DNA from: Natrialba magadii ATCC 43099
GTDB lineage: Archaea; Halobacteriota; Halobacteria; Halobacteriales; Natrialbaceae
Reading direction: 5' to 3'
DNA: 64,000 bases
NCBI RefSeq assembly: GCF_000025625.1
Contig: NC_013922.1
Coordinates: 2,294,001-2,358,000, forward strand
Positions 24,889 through 33,600 of the stretch are shown here, one piece after another; positions within the stretch are counted from its first letter, which is position 1; each line of letters begins with the position of its first letter. Under the pieces are notes generated by a model. It saw only the letters and a list, made by a program, of their open reading frames with translations, made no database searches and was not told the DNA's origin. Position numbers and translations under genes: made by a program.

Positions 24889-25560
24889 ATGACGGACGAC
24901 GGGCCGACCGACGGGGTCGTACAATCCGACGACGATGCTAGTGGCTCCGACTCACCGGTACCGCGATCTGCAATCAGTGACGAACTCGATGTCCCCGACT
25001 GTCCGCCGGATCCCGACGAGGCGGCTCACGTCCTCCCCGACGAGAAACTCTCCTATCCCGAGTTCGCGTTCGACGACGGCGAGATGGCTGCGAACGGGAG
25101 CTTTGAGCTCGGGCAGTCACTTGACCGCGACGAACTGGGTGACTGGCTCGCGGACCTCGCTGCCGGCCTCGAAAGCCACGATGTCGCTGTCTCGACGACC
25201 GATGAAATCGCTATCTTCGGCGTTGGGAGCGGTGACGCTGCGATTTCGTTCGAACCCGACGGCACCGAGACCGGTACTGGTACTGAAACTGGCACTGGTA
25301 CCGAGTCCGGCACTGGCACCAATGCCCACACGGGAACCCTCGAGGTAACGTTCTCGCTAAACGCGAAACTGATGACGTTCTCGGACGACCCCGACGAACG
25401 CCACGCGGGCGCTCGCGCTGGCGAGGGGTTCATCCCGCTCGAGATGCTCACGTCCGACGCAGCGCCGTCGTCGTTTCGGTGCTACAACTGGATCGACGAT
25501 CCACTCGGTGGCTCGACCGCGGATCCGACCACCAACTCGAGTTCCGACCCCGACCAGTAG
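24889..25560 (+). CDS. Acidic haloarchaeal hypothetical protein with Thr/Gly repeat
   Basis: A 223-residue protein of unknown role. The first 60 residues are acidic and disordered. A compact domain (about 68-200) has the order FELGQSLDRDELGDWLADLAAGLESHDVAVSTTD, ISFEPDG, LEVTFSLNAKLMTFSD and GFIPLEMLTS. This resembles small amphi-Trp-type domains but I am not sure. A slippage-like TGTGTESGTGT repeat (about 126-145) interrupts the domain between two strands. The start at 24889 (MTDDGP) is favoured; 24877 is possible. Confidence 0.6.
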   Translation: MTDDGPTDGVVQSDDDASGSDSPVPRSAISDELDVPDCPPDPDEAAHVLPDEKLSYPEFAFDDGEMAANGSFELGQSLDRDELGDWLADLAAGLESHDVAVSTTDEIAIFGVGSGDAAISFEPDGTETGTGTETGTGTESGTGTNAHTGTLEVTFSLNAKLMTFSDDPDERHAGARAGEGFIPLEMLTSDAAPSSFRCYNWIDDPLGGSTADPTTNSSSDPDQ

Positions 25561-25640
25561 CCCGACTGCCGGCCAGACCACCGACTCGGATGACGACACC
25601 TGATGCGCTCGACCCGGCCGCAGAAGACTCGTCTCAGCAG

Positions 25641-27164
25641 CTACTCGAGTAGCGACTCCCCAGTCATCTCCGGCGGCTGGTCGATCCCAATCAACTCGAG
25701 CATCGTCGGCGCGATATCGGCCAGGGTACCGCCCTCGCGGACGGCTCGACCGCCGTCCGTCCCGTCGCTCGCGACGTAGACCAGCGGCACCTCGTTGTAG
25801 GTGTGTGCTGTGTGTGGCTCGTCTTCGGTTCCCATATCGTCGGCGTTGCCATGGTCCGCCGTGATGAGCACGTCAGCACCGGCGGACTCGAGTGCGTCCG
25901 TGAGCCGACCCAGTTGTTCGTCGACGGCTTCGACGGCTGCGATGGCGGCTTCGTAGTCGCCCGTGTGGCCGACCATGTCGGGGTTGGCGTAGTTGAGCAC
26001 GAGCACGTCCGGATCGTCGCTCTCCACGATCGAGATTGCGGTGTCCGTCACCTCGGGCGCGCTCATCTCCGGCTGCAGGTCGTACGTCGGCACGTCCGGA
26101 CTCTCGACGATTTCGCGGATCTCGCCGTCGAACTCGACCTCGCGGCCGCCGTTCAGGAAGTAGGTGACGTGTGCGTACTTCTCGGATTCGGCGATCCGAA
26201 GCTGCGTGTTGCCCGCGTCTGCGAGCACCTCGCCGAGCACGTTTTCGGGCTGGTTCGGCGGGTACGCGATCGGGAGGTCGAACGTCTTGTCGTACTGAGT
26301 CAGCATGACGACCTCGGTGTCTGGCGGGCTGGTTTCGAACTCGTCCGCCCAGTCTTCGGGGCGGATGTCCGCGAGCATGCGGGTGAGCTGGCGTGCGCGG
26401 TCCGAACGGAAGTTGAACCAGACGACCGAATCGCCGTCCTGCAGTGCTGGCTGGTCAGTCACGAGGGTTGGCTCGACGAACTCGTCTGTCTCACCGCGGT
26501 CGTAGGACTCCTCGACTGCCGCTACTGCGGAGTCGGCTTCATACTCTGCCCGCCGGTCGACGATTGCATCGTACGCCCGCTTCGTTCGCTCCCAGTTCTG
26601 GTCGCGGTCCATCGCGTAGTACCGCCCCGAGACCGTCGCGACGTGACCCGTGCCGTGTTCAGCGACGACGGACTCGAGTTCCCGGAGATACTCGCGGCCG
26701 CCGGTCGGTGAGGTGTCCCGACCGTCGGTGATCGCGTGCGTGACAGCCTCGACCTCGCGGTCCGCGGCGAGTTCGATGAGGGCGTGGAGGTGCTCCTGGT
26801 CTGCGTGGACGCCGCCGTCGCTGACGAGGCCGACGAAGTGGATGCGGCCATCATTGTCGCGCGCGTTCTCGAAGGCGGTGTTGATCGCGTCGTTCTCCCG
26901 GAATGAGCCGTCCGCGATGGAGTCCGAAATCCGGGTGTACTCCTGGTAGACGACGCGGCCGGCCCCGATGTTCAGGTGGCCGACTTCGCTGTTTCCCATC
27001 TGTCCATCCGGCAGGCCGACGCGGCGGCCGGCGACCTCGAGTTTGCCGGTCGCGCCGGCCGCTGCGAGCCGGTCGAAAGTCGGCGTCTCGGCGGCGGCGA
27101 CGGCGTCCCGCCCGTTGTCGGTGCCGAGTCCCCAGCCGTCGAGTACGATCAACGCGGCGTCCAT
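25641..27164 (-). CDS. gpmI: 2,3-bisphosphoglycerate-independent phosphoglycerate mutase
   Basis: A 507-residue alkaline-phosphatase-superfamily enzyme interconverting 3- and 2-phosphoglycerate with Mn2+. The N-terminal metal Asp is in VLDGWG (Asp9) and the phosphoryl-carrying Ser is in DGQMGNSEVGH (Ser59). Other motifs are HFVGLVSDGGVH, ITDGRDTSP, FNFRSDRARQLTRM, NYANPDMVGHTGD and the final metal-binding ITADHGNAD with HTAHT. Length and motif order match bacterial-type GpmI rather than the archaeal ApgM form, as in other haloarchaea. It is monocistronic. Confidence 0.95.
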   Translation of the reverse strand: MDAALIVLDGWGLGTDNGRDAVAAAETPTFDRLAAAGATGKLEVAGRRVGLPDGQMGNSEVGHLNIGAGRVVYQEYTRISDSIADGSFRENDAINTAFENARDNDGRIHFVGLVSDGGVHADQEHLHALIELAADREVEAVTHAITDGRDTSPTGGREYLRELESVVAEHGTGHVATVSGRYYAMDRDQNWERTKRAYDAIVDRRAEYEADSAVAAVEESYDRGETDEFVEPTLVTDQPALQDGDSVVWFNFRSDRARQLTRMLADIRPEDWADEFETSPPDTEVVMLTQYDKTFDLPIAYPPNQPENVLGEVLADAGNTQLRIAESEKYAHVTYFLNGGREVEFDGEIREIVESPDVPTYDLQPEMSAPEVTDTAISIVESDDPDVLVLNYANPDMVGHTGDYEAAIAAVEAVDEQLGRLTDALESAGADVLITADHGNADDMGTEDEPHTAHTYNEVPLVYVASDGTDGGRAVREGGTLADIAPTMLELIGIDQPPEMTGESLLE

Positions 27165-27282
27165 GTGTATGTGTGGGCGATACCCGGCCGGGAGTAACTA
27201 GCTGTCGCTGTTGGCGAGTGCTACCGTTCTGAACGGAGACAGCTGATCGGTAGCCAGCTGTCGAAGAATAAACAGGGAATCC

Positions 27283-27546
27283 TCAGCATTCCGAGTCGTG
27301 GTCGAACGTCGCCCCACAGTCGCCACAGATGGTGCTCTTTCCGGGTTTGCACCGCTGGGCGAACACCGCACCGCAGTCGTCACAAATCATGTAGAGTCGA
27401 TGCGCCGGGTCGACGCCGGCCTCGAACTCGAGTTGGATCCAGGCGTCCGGATTCTCGTCTTCGTAGAGTGTCACGCCGCCGTTCGTCTGTCGCCAGTTGA
27501 CTGCGTGTTCCTCGCGCTCGCCTGTCTCCATACCTCGGTGTGACAT
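27283..27546 (-). CDS. Small zinc-ribbon protein
   Basis: An 87-residue protein. The N-terminal half (VNWRQTNGGVTLYEDENPDAWIQLEFEAG) is followed by a zinc ribbon with two Cys pairs, CDDC and CGDC, 18 residues apart. It is probably DNA- or protein-binding; a number of haloarchaeal small zinc-finger proteins share the shape. The TATA element at 27575-27586 would put transcription start near 27554, so the ATG at 27546 is preferred over the one at 27564. Confidence 0.75.
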   Translation of the reverse strand: MSHRGMETGEREEHAVNWRQTNGGVTLYEDENPDAWIQLEFEAGVDPAHRLYMICDDCGAVFAQRCKPGKSTICGDCGATFDHDSEC

Positions 27547-27574
27547 CGGGACAGTGAGTTCCATGCGACTATCT

Positions 27575-27586
27575 CATATAATTTTT
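27575..27586 (-). promoter_or_regulatory. TATA box of the zinc-ribbon gene
   Basis: The minus strand reads AAAAATTATATG, centred 35 nt upstream of the ATG at 27546 and only 17 nt from the one at 27564. It therefore decides the start. Confidence 0.5.
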
Positions 27587-27721
27587 CTGATGATATTTTA
27601 CCCGCCCTCGAGTTAACAGGCTGCGTATATCTCGGTACAATCGGTGGTCAAGGAGTGCCCGCGCTTACGACCGCCGACCACGACCACTGGCTTTTTGCGC
27701 TCACGGCGGGAGCCAACGGGC

Positions 27722-28999
27722 ATGACACTCGATCCGGTCCACTTCGACGGCATCGCGCAACTCGCCAGACGGATCGACCACGGCGCTGACGAACGCGACC
27801 GCCGCGAGTTCGCCAAAACCGTCTGGGAGTCGTTCCTCGACCCCCTCCGTCACGACGGACGGACGGTACTCGAGCCGGTCGACGAACAGGCCCGCCGGCT
27901 GGTCGACTGCGAGGACGTCGCCCTGCAGGACCGCCAGTTCCCGACCGTCCACGGCCTCGACGCGGGGACGATCAACCCGACGACGTTCAAGAACGGGCTC
28001 GTCATCGACATCGCGCAGGCCGCGATGAGCACGACGCCGAGCGACCTCGACCTCCATCGCTCCCGGACGACGGTGATGACGGTCCACTCGAACGACGAGA
28101 CGATGACCGTCGACGAGGAGTGGGGCAAGTTCGACGAGGGCTACAGCCGCAGTCGCGCCGTGAAGATTCCACCGCTGCCCCGGTTCGCCGAGGGCGTCGT
28201 CCACGCGCTCGCGCTCTACCTCGCCGAGAGCAAGCACGCGCTCGCCTACGCCGAGGACGTGTCGGACCTGCTCGTCTTAGACGGCCCGCTCTATCCGCGC
28301 GGCCTGCTCCGCTGGGCCGACCAGCACCCCGACCTCGCCGACTTCCTGCTCGAGGACCCGCGACCGACGACGGTACTCGAGAACTACGTCCGACTCGTGG
28401 AGTCGTTCGTCGACCGCGGCGTCCCCCTGATCGGCTTCGTCAAGAACCCCGCGACGCGGGTTATCACGCGGACGCTGAAGCGCAATCGGGACGTCAACGT
28501 CAGCGTTCCCTGGGCCGACGACAGCGCGCTGTTCACCCGCCTCCTCGAGCGCGGCGAGTTCGTCGACGACATCGAGGGCACCCGCTGGGAGCGAGACACA
28601 GATGCGCTCACGTACACGAACTGGTTCCGCTCGCGCGGCGGCGTCGACCGCCCGCTATCGATCGAGGGCGACGCACTTGGTGTCGAGCGCCGCCTCGACC
28701 GCGAGCAGTACGAGGTCACCTTCTTCGTCGTCTACGACCCGCGCGAGGACCTCATGTTCCGCGTCGAGGCTCCCTACGCGTTCACCCGCGATCCGGAGAC
28801 GCGCGAGCGCCTCACGATGCAGGTTTTGCAAGACGTGGCGGTTTCCCACGGCCCGCCGACCATCGTCGAGAAGGCCGACGAACTCGCCCGGATCAGCGCC
28901 ACGGAGAAGCGCTCGCTCAGGGAGACACTCGAGTCCCAGTTCGAGACGTCACAGCGCCGGACGTACGACGATCACCGGTGGGAAGAAGAATACACATGA
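27722..28999 (+). CDS. nurA: DNA double-strand break repair nuclease NurA
   Basis: A 425-residue NurA-domain protein: a 5'-3' nuclease that works with the HerA translocase to resect DNA ends after Mre11-Rad50 action. It has the early active-site segment PTVHGLDAGTINPTTFKNGLVIDIAQAAM, the central SDLLVLDGPLYPRGLLRW (a metal-binding Asp), IGFVKNP and the late YDPREDLMFRVEAPYAF followed by VSHGPPTIVEKADELARI. Its stop is embedded in ACATGAGTTACTGA, so an ATG overlaps the stop as in a coupled gene pair, but that frame closes after three codons at the edge of an AT-rich island. herA lies 7.3 kb downstream on the same strand. Confidence 0.88.
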   Translation: MTLDPVHFDGIAQLARRIDHGADERDRREFAKTVWESFLDPLRHDGRTVLEPVDEQARRLVDCEDVALQDRQFPTVHGLDAGTINPTTFKNGLVIDIAQAAMSTTPSDLDLHRSRTTVMTVHSNDETMTVDEEWGKFDEGYSRSRAVKIPPLPRFAEGVVHALALYLAESKHALAYAEDVSDLLVLDGPLYPRGLLRWADQHPDLADFLLEDPRPTTVLENYVRLVESFVDRGVPLIGFVKNPATRVITRTLKRNRDVNVSVPWADDSALFTRLLERGEFVDDIEGTRWERDTDALTYTNWFRSRGGVDRPLSIEGDALGVERRLDREQYEVTFFVVYDPREDLMFRVEAPYAFTRDPETRERLTMQVLQDVAVSHGPPTIVEKADELARISATEKRSLRETLESQFETSQRRTYDDHRWEEEYT

Positions 29000-29113
29000 G
29001 TTACTGAAAACAATCAATACTTATGTCCTACATATTCTACAAATTCCTCTACTGGAATATAACGATAATATTTATCCCACTCATAATGGAAAAACAATTG
29101 ATAAAATCCATGT

Positions 29114-29641
29114 ATGGGTAATGTATCTTGTGATTTCACAGAGGTCTATGCAGATTTCTCATTTGAACATAGTAACTTAGAAGATAGTAACACCTATGGT
29201 GCGAAGCCAAAAGATGTTATCGGAATTCACTTTGACTCTCAGTATTACTCAAGGATAAATAACACTTCCTACCGGGGTAGTTATGTCTGCACTCCACGCT
29301 TTGACTCTTCGTGTGGGGATTATAGTCCAACAGGTATTGGTTTCGAATATGATGATGATGCACACGATGATGCATCTACAACAACAGATAGTATGAGTAG
29401 TTACTGCGGTGTAAAACTTTACAAAGAAGACACGTCTTCCCCGCCTGAAACTCGCCACGTGTCTTTTGCTTATTCACATAATTATGGATCTGTGAGCTTT
29501 AATGGGTTTAGTGTTGGATTCCCTAAGGGGGTCTCAATAGATTGGGTAGAGGAAGAGAGGTTTTGGGATGAATCATATTCAATTGATTATTCAGAAGTTG
29601 ACTATGATTGTGACGATTGGGAACCCACTGAAGATAATTAG
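29114..29641 (+). CDS. Hypothetical protein in AT-rich island
   Basis: A 175-residue frame without stop, rich in Ser, Tyr and Asp and with few basic residues. It has alternating beta-strand patterns (VIGIHFDSQYYSRINN, RHVSFAYSHNYGSVSFNGFSVGF) and four Cys. There is no signal peptide at the chosen ATG; an exported or particle-surface beta protein missing its start is possible. Codon use differs sharply from nurA. A TATA-like gataatattta lies about 45 nt upstream. No family is recognised. Confidence 0.5.
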   Translation: MGNVSCDFTEVYADFSFEHSNLEDSNTYGAKPKDVIGIHFDSQYYSRINNTSYRGSYVCTPRFDSSCGDYSPTGIGFEYDDDAHDDASTTTDSMSSYCGVKLYKEDTSSPPETRHVSFAYSHNYGSVSFNGFSVGFPKGVSIDWVEEERFWDESYSIDYSEVDYDCDDWEPTEDN

Positions 29642-29685
29642 GACATAGCCTAAGTAAGTAGAAGTGTAGGACACACTCCGTTCCA

Positions 29686-29696
29686 TAAATTATTTA
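29686..29696 (+). promoter_or_regulatory. TATA box of the island lipoprotein gene
   Basis: The ATAAATTATTT run is centred 29 nt upstream of the ATG at 29720, ideal spacing for a leaderless transcript. Confidence 0.5.
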
Positions 29697-29719
29697 CGCC
29701 CATATACAGTCATAACTGT

Positions 29720-30250
29720 ATGATTCCAAGACGTAAATTTCTCCAATGTGGTGTAGTTTCGTTTTCTGGAAGTATAATTGCCGGATGTTCTGAAAGTACT
29801 GAGACCAGCAACCCTGAAGGCCAGTCTGTGACTGAACCGCATGAATATCCTGTTTTAGAAGCATCATTAATTGATGAACGTCGTCCTATTGACGTTTACG
29901 TATTCCTGAATGATGAACTGGATGATACTATTTTTCGATGGGATGAACTCAGTGATTCAACTGTGGCGAGATTACGCAGTCTCATTGAAAGAGGTGAGGA
30001 TCTCCTTGTCTTCCAGTCACGTATATCATTCAATTCTGATGCAACAACTGGATTCCCACTAAGGATAGAGTTCACAGAAGATCACACAATTGTCAGTCCA
30101 CGGTATAGTGATAGTAACATTTCGAAATGGCAGGGTCCGTCAAGTTGGAACTCCGAAACGGGAACTGTTCTTATTCGCGGTTACGATTCGATTCCACGTA
30201 GTGCAGCGGACCGCGTCAAACTAAAATTCGAAATTGATAATCAGGAATGA
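29720..30250 (+). CDS. Tat-exported lipoprotein in AT-rich island
   Basis: A 176-residue protein with a twin-arginine start (IPRRKFLQCG), a short hydrophobic stretch and the lipobox IIAGC, so the lipid-anchored Cys would be residue 23. The mature part begins with a Ser/Thr/Glu spacer and then a domain of unknown fold (VLEASLIDERRPIDVYVFLNDELD, LLVFQSRISFNSDATTGFPLRIEF). Codons are AT-rich compared with the chromosome. No family is recognised. The position suggests cargo of the acquired island. Confidence 0.7.
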   Translation: MIPRRKFLQCGVVSFSGSIIAGCSESTETSNPEGQSVTEPHEYPVLEASLIDERRPIDVYVFLNDELDDTIFRWDELSDSTVARLRSLIERGEDLLVFQSRISFNSDATTGFPLRIEFTEDHTIVSPRYSDSNISKWQGPSSWNSETGTVLIRGYDSIPRSAADRVKLKFEIDNQE

Positions 30251-30340
30251 AATAGATTGCATGCGTGATTTCACCAACTACCTCTGACAACGTTCTCTTG
30301 TCCTTTACTAACACACATCGTGTAAATTGTAAACGTATTT

Positions 30341-32437
30341 GTGTCTGTTATCACCGTTACGCTCGTCCACGACACCCACTTCCACGGGCGCTTCTTTGAC
30401 GCCCAGGAAGACGACCTGAACCTTGCACGCTACTATACAGTGGTCCAGGATGTCCTCCACGACCACGATCACTCGCTGTTCGTCGGCAACGGCGACGACC
30501 TCGCGCCGTCCATGCTCGGACTCGAGTACGAGGGCGAGCACATGATCGAGGCGATGAACGAGATGGACGTCGACGTCGTCGGCGTCGGCAACCACGAGTA
30601 CGACTTCGGGGCCGAGGTCGCGACCGAGCGCTTCGAGGAGAGCGAGTTCCCGTGGGTCGTCGCGAACCTGCTCGACGAGAACGGCGACGCCGTCCCCGGC
30701 ACCGAGCGCTGGAAGACGTTCGAGGCGGGTGACCTGACGGTGGGCATCTTCGGCCTCGTTTCGCGGAACTTCCACTCGCTGACGGACTACCCACAGGAGT
30801 GGCAGGTGCTCGACTACGTCGAAGGCTCACAGGAGGCAGTCGACGCACTCCGCGAGGAGGGTGCCGACGTGGTCGTGCTCGCCTCGCACGTTTCGACTGG
30901 GATCCACTACACGCTCGCCGAAGCCGTCGAGGGCCTGGACGCTATCGTCGGCTCGCACTCCGGTGTCGTCTTCGACGAACCCGACATCGTCGGCGACACG
31001 GTCATCAGCGAGTTCGGCGACGAGTTCGACCACGTCGGCGCGATCACGCTCGATGCCGACGGCGAACTGGTCGACTGGGAACGGACCGACCTCCTGTTGC
31101 CCGAGTGGGACCCCGAACCGGCCGTTGACGAGTACGACGAAATCTCCGTCCGCTACACCGACGACATCGAGGAAGACGAGACGCTTGCCGACATCGCCGA
31201 CTCGTGGTCGGCCGAACTCGAGGCCGAACTTGGACAGACGGCCTTCGAGAGCGAGGTCGAACTCGACGCGACGTTCGACAACTACGCGGTTGAGACCAAC
31301 TGGGGGAACCTGATGACCGATACGATGCGCTCGGTCGGCGAAATCGGCGATATCGAGGTCGACATCGCCGCCCAGAACGCGGGCGGCATTCGTGGTGACT
31401 CGACCCACGGTCCCGGCGAGATTCCCGGCACCGCCGTGATGGATATCCTTCCGTTCCCGAACGAAATCGAGGTCGTCGAAGTCACCGGCGAGCAGGTCCG
31501 TGACTACCTCGAATCTGAAGTCCGTTCGCACCCGGCCGACCAGTTCGGTGCCCAGCCCGCGATCCAGGTTTCCGGCGTCTCCTACGAGTGGTCCGGTCAC
31601 GCTGACGACGTCTGGGTCGACAACGTCTTCGTCGGCGGCGAACCGATTGACGAGGAGGCGACCTACTACCTCGCACACAACGACTACTCGATCGGCAACT
31701 CGGACATCCTCTCCGAAGGCGAGCTCGTACTCGAGTCCGGTCAGTTCCAGGGGCCGTATCTTCTGGACCAACTCGAGGAGAAAGACACTGTTGCCCCCGA
31801 GCGTGAGAACCGGATGATTCGGGTGGACGAGGAAGTTGCTGCGGCGACCGTCGCCAATGATGCGGAGACGATTACGCTGACGATCGACGTACCGCCGGGT
31901 GCCGCCGAGATCGCCGAGGACTCGTTCCGTGCGGTTATCCGGACGGGTGACGATCTCGAAGCGACGGGTGCGAGTTCCGACGGGGAGACGGTCGATGTGA
32001 CGTTTAACGCGGACGAGCTGGTCGCCCTCGCAGACCAGGTCGACGAGCCGGTGCTTCGCCTGTTCGGCGAGTACGAACCGGACCAGGACGCCTGGGACTA
32101 CGAGTTCGAGGTGCCGTCCTCGGACGGCTACGACCGGTTCAAGCTCAAGGCGGACGTGAGCACGAGCGCGGTGCTCGGCGAGGAGTCGGACGGTGACGAG
32201 TCAGCGGATGAGGGAGCGGATGACGACGGAGACGCGGCTGCAGACGATGGTGGTGATGCCGATACCGGGGGTGCGGACGCGGATGACGATGAAACCGACG
32301 CAGACGACGGACTCCCCGGCTTTGGTCCGCTCACCGCACTCGGTGGCGGTGCCGCGGGAACGTACCTCTACGCGCGCCAGCGATCTGGTGACGACGCGGC
32401 GTCAGAGCAGGTGGGCAACGACGGTCCGGACGCGTAA
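30341..32437 (+). CDS. Metallophosphatase/5'-nucleotidase with PGF-CTERM tail
   Basis: A 698-residue bifunctional 5'-nucleotidase/2',3'-cyclic phosphodiesterase-type protein. The metallophosphoesterase domain (1-250) shows VHDTHFHGRF, VGNGDD, GVGNHEYDFG, ASHVS and IVGSHSG metal motifs. The 5'-nucleotidase C domain (about 290-500) has NWGNLMTDTMR, AQNAGGIRG and FPNEIEVVEVTG. An acidic Asp/Gly linker (about 610-660) leads to DDGLPGFGPLTALGG plus a hydrophobic helix and Arg, the PGF-CTERM archaeosortase signal. The GTG start gives no signal peptide, although surface anchoring requires one; an in-frame stop lies 15-18 nt upstream. The gene abuts the AT-rich island. Confidence 0.88.
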   Translation: MSVITVTLVHDTHFHGRFFDAQEDDLNLARYYTVVQDVLHDHDHSLFVGNGDDLAPSMLGLEYEGEHMIEAMNEMDVDVVGVGNHEYDFGAEVATERFEESEFPWVVANLLDENGDAVPGTERWKTFEAGDLTVGIFGLVSRNFHSLTDYPQEWQVLDYVEGSQEAVDALREEGADVVVLASHVSTGIHYTLAEAVEGLDAIVGSHSGVVFDEPDIVGDTVISEFGDEFDHVGAITLDADGELVDWERTDLLLPEWDPEPAVDEYDEISVRYTDDIEEDETLADIADSWSAELEAELGQTAFESEVELDATFDNYAVETNWGNLMTDTMRSVGEIGDIEVDIAAQNAGGIRGDSTHGPGEIPGTAVMDILPFPNEIEVVEVTGEQVRDYLESEVRSHPADQFGAQPAIQVSGVSYEWSGHADDVWVDNVFVGGEPIDEEATYYLAHNDYSIGNSDILSEGELVLESGQFQGPYLLDQLEEKDTVAPERENRMIRVDEEVAAATVANDAETITLTIDVPPGAAEIAEDSFRAVIRTGDDLEATGASSDGETVDVTFNADELVALADQVDEPVLRLFGEYEPDQDAWDYEFEVPSSDGYDRFKLKADVSTSAVLGEESDGDESADEGADDDGDAAADDGGDADTGGADADDDETDADDGLPGFGPLTALGGGAAGTYLYARQRSGDDAASEQVGNDGPDA

Positions 32438-32540
32438 TCGACCGGCGTAATTCACCGCTGCTGACCGTTTACGAACGGTTCAACCGGTCTACTGCGCTTC
32501 TCGCAGTAACTCAATCAACACTTACCCAACCGATCTGCCT

Positions 32541-33479
32541 ATGACACGCACTGGATCCGGCCCCACGAAGACCGACGGGACCACAGCCGCCCGCAGTACA
32601 TCGCTCGCCGTCGCCAGCGTCGGCGTACTCGCCGCGCTCCTCGTACTCGCCGCGATCGGAACGCCCATCGCGGGAACAGCCCTCGTCGGCCCCGCCGCGG
32701 CCGGCGATCAGTACGCGACCCTCACGCCGACGCCGTACACCGTCGACGCCGAACCCGGCGAGGAGTTCACTGCCGAGGTCCTCCTCTACACCGAGGGCGG
32801 CCACGACGGCGAAGGCGTCAGCGAGGTCTCACTTATCGCACAGTATCATCCCGACATCCTCGAAATCACCGAGATCGAACGCGGACCGTGGCTCGAGCAA
32901 GGTGAGGAGGCAACGGCTGCGATCGAGACCGAACAGGTGCTCGCACACGACGATGGGACCGCCATTTTCGAGCAGTGGCGCGAACCGGCCGGTGACGGAG
33001 CGACGGGCCACGGCGAACTCGTCACGGTGACTGGCGAGATCGCAGCGGACGCGCCCGACGTGGAGACGGCAATTTCGTTCGACGAGACGAGGATCGAACT
33101 GATCCGCGACTGGCCACTTCCAATCGACGCACAGGGTATCGAGGTGACGATCGGCGACGGTGATGACGGTGACGGTGCTGGCGACGAGCAGGACGCCATC
33201 GAGCCGTTCGATCACCCGGACCCTGCGGATATCGACCGCGAGTCACTGGATACTGGGACCAGTGATGACAACGGCGCTGGTGGCAGCACCGACGCCGACG
33301 ACGCTGACGACGGCAGCAATACTGCCACCGGGAGCGACGAGCAGCCGGCTACTGACGACGATGGAACTGATTCCGTTCCTGGATTCACCGCGTTCCTGAC
33401 CGGCACGCTCCTCGCGGGGGGTTCGCTCGTTCTGGCCCGACACACCCATCGCTCGAATCGGGGTCGCGGTCAGCAGTAG
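32541..33479 (+). CDS. Cohesin-like surface protein with PGF-type C-terminal anchor (copy 1)
   Basis: A 312-residue exported protein with a Sec-type signal (helix about 21-50, AATAL/PAAAG cleavage area). A cohesin-fold beta domain follows (about 62-210): YTVDAEPGEEFTAEVLLYTEGG, VSLIAQYHPDILEITEIERGPWLEQG, IFEQWREP, VTVTGEIAADAP and ISFDETRIEL. Then comes an Asp/Gly/Ser-rich stalk (210-285) and SVPGFTAFLTGTLLAGG plus a hydrophobic helix with terminal Arg, a PGF-CTERM-like sorting tail. Cohesin-type domains mediate protein-protein contacts on cell surfaces. A clear paralogue lies at 35275. Confidence 0.8.
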   Translation: MTRTGSGPTKTDGTTAARSTSLAVASVGVLAALLVLAAIGTPIAGTALVGPAAAGDQYATLTPTPYTVDAEPGEEFTAEVLLYTEGGHDGEGVSEVSLIAQYHPDILEITEIERGPWLEQGEEATAAIETEQVLAHDDGTAIFEQWREPAGDGATGHGELVTVTGEIAADAPDVETAISFDETRIELIRDWPLPIDAQGIEVTIGDGDDGDGAGDEQDAIEPFDHPDPADIDRESLDTGTSDDNGAGGSTDADDADDGSNTATGSDEQPATDDDGTDSVPGFTAFLTGTLLAGGSLVLARHTHRSNRGRGQQ

Positions 33480-33532
33480 GAAAGCCAAGCGGCCGCCGTT
33501 CGGCCACTTGTGAGTGTTGTTTTGTTCCTTCG

Positions 33533-33600
33533 CTCCAGCCCCGCTCCAGTCTCGCTCCAGCCCCGTTCCAGTCCCGCTCCAGCCCCGCTCCAGATCCGCT
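33533..33600. repeat. CGCTCCAGCC-type short tandem repeat
   Basis: Seven to eight imperfect copies of a 9-12 bp unit built on CGCTCCAG(C/T)CC lie in the convergent gap between the first cohesin-like gene and DUF7113. Confidence 0.85.

Larger units (their letters stand above)
29000..30340. other. AT-rich island between nurA and the 5'-nucleotidase gene
   Basis: Base composition changes abruptly at the nurA stop and again at the GTG start at 30341. Inside, codons use A/T in third positions, the proteins are less acidic, and TATA-like runs are frequent. It carries two short genes of unknown function and no integrase, transposase or terminal repeat that I can see. It looks like recently acquired DNA. 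Confidence 0.7.

Noticed and set aside
29000-30340. Island as an insertion sequence
   Set aside because: No transposase, terminal inverted repeat or target duplication could be found by eye.
30827-31771. 314-codon minus-strand frame opposite the 5'-nucleotidase
   Set aside because: Shadow frame; the plus-strand metallophosphatase motifs are unbroken.
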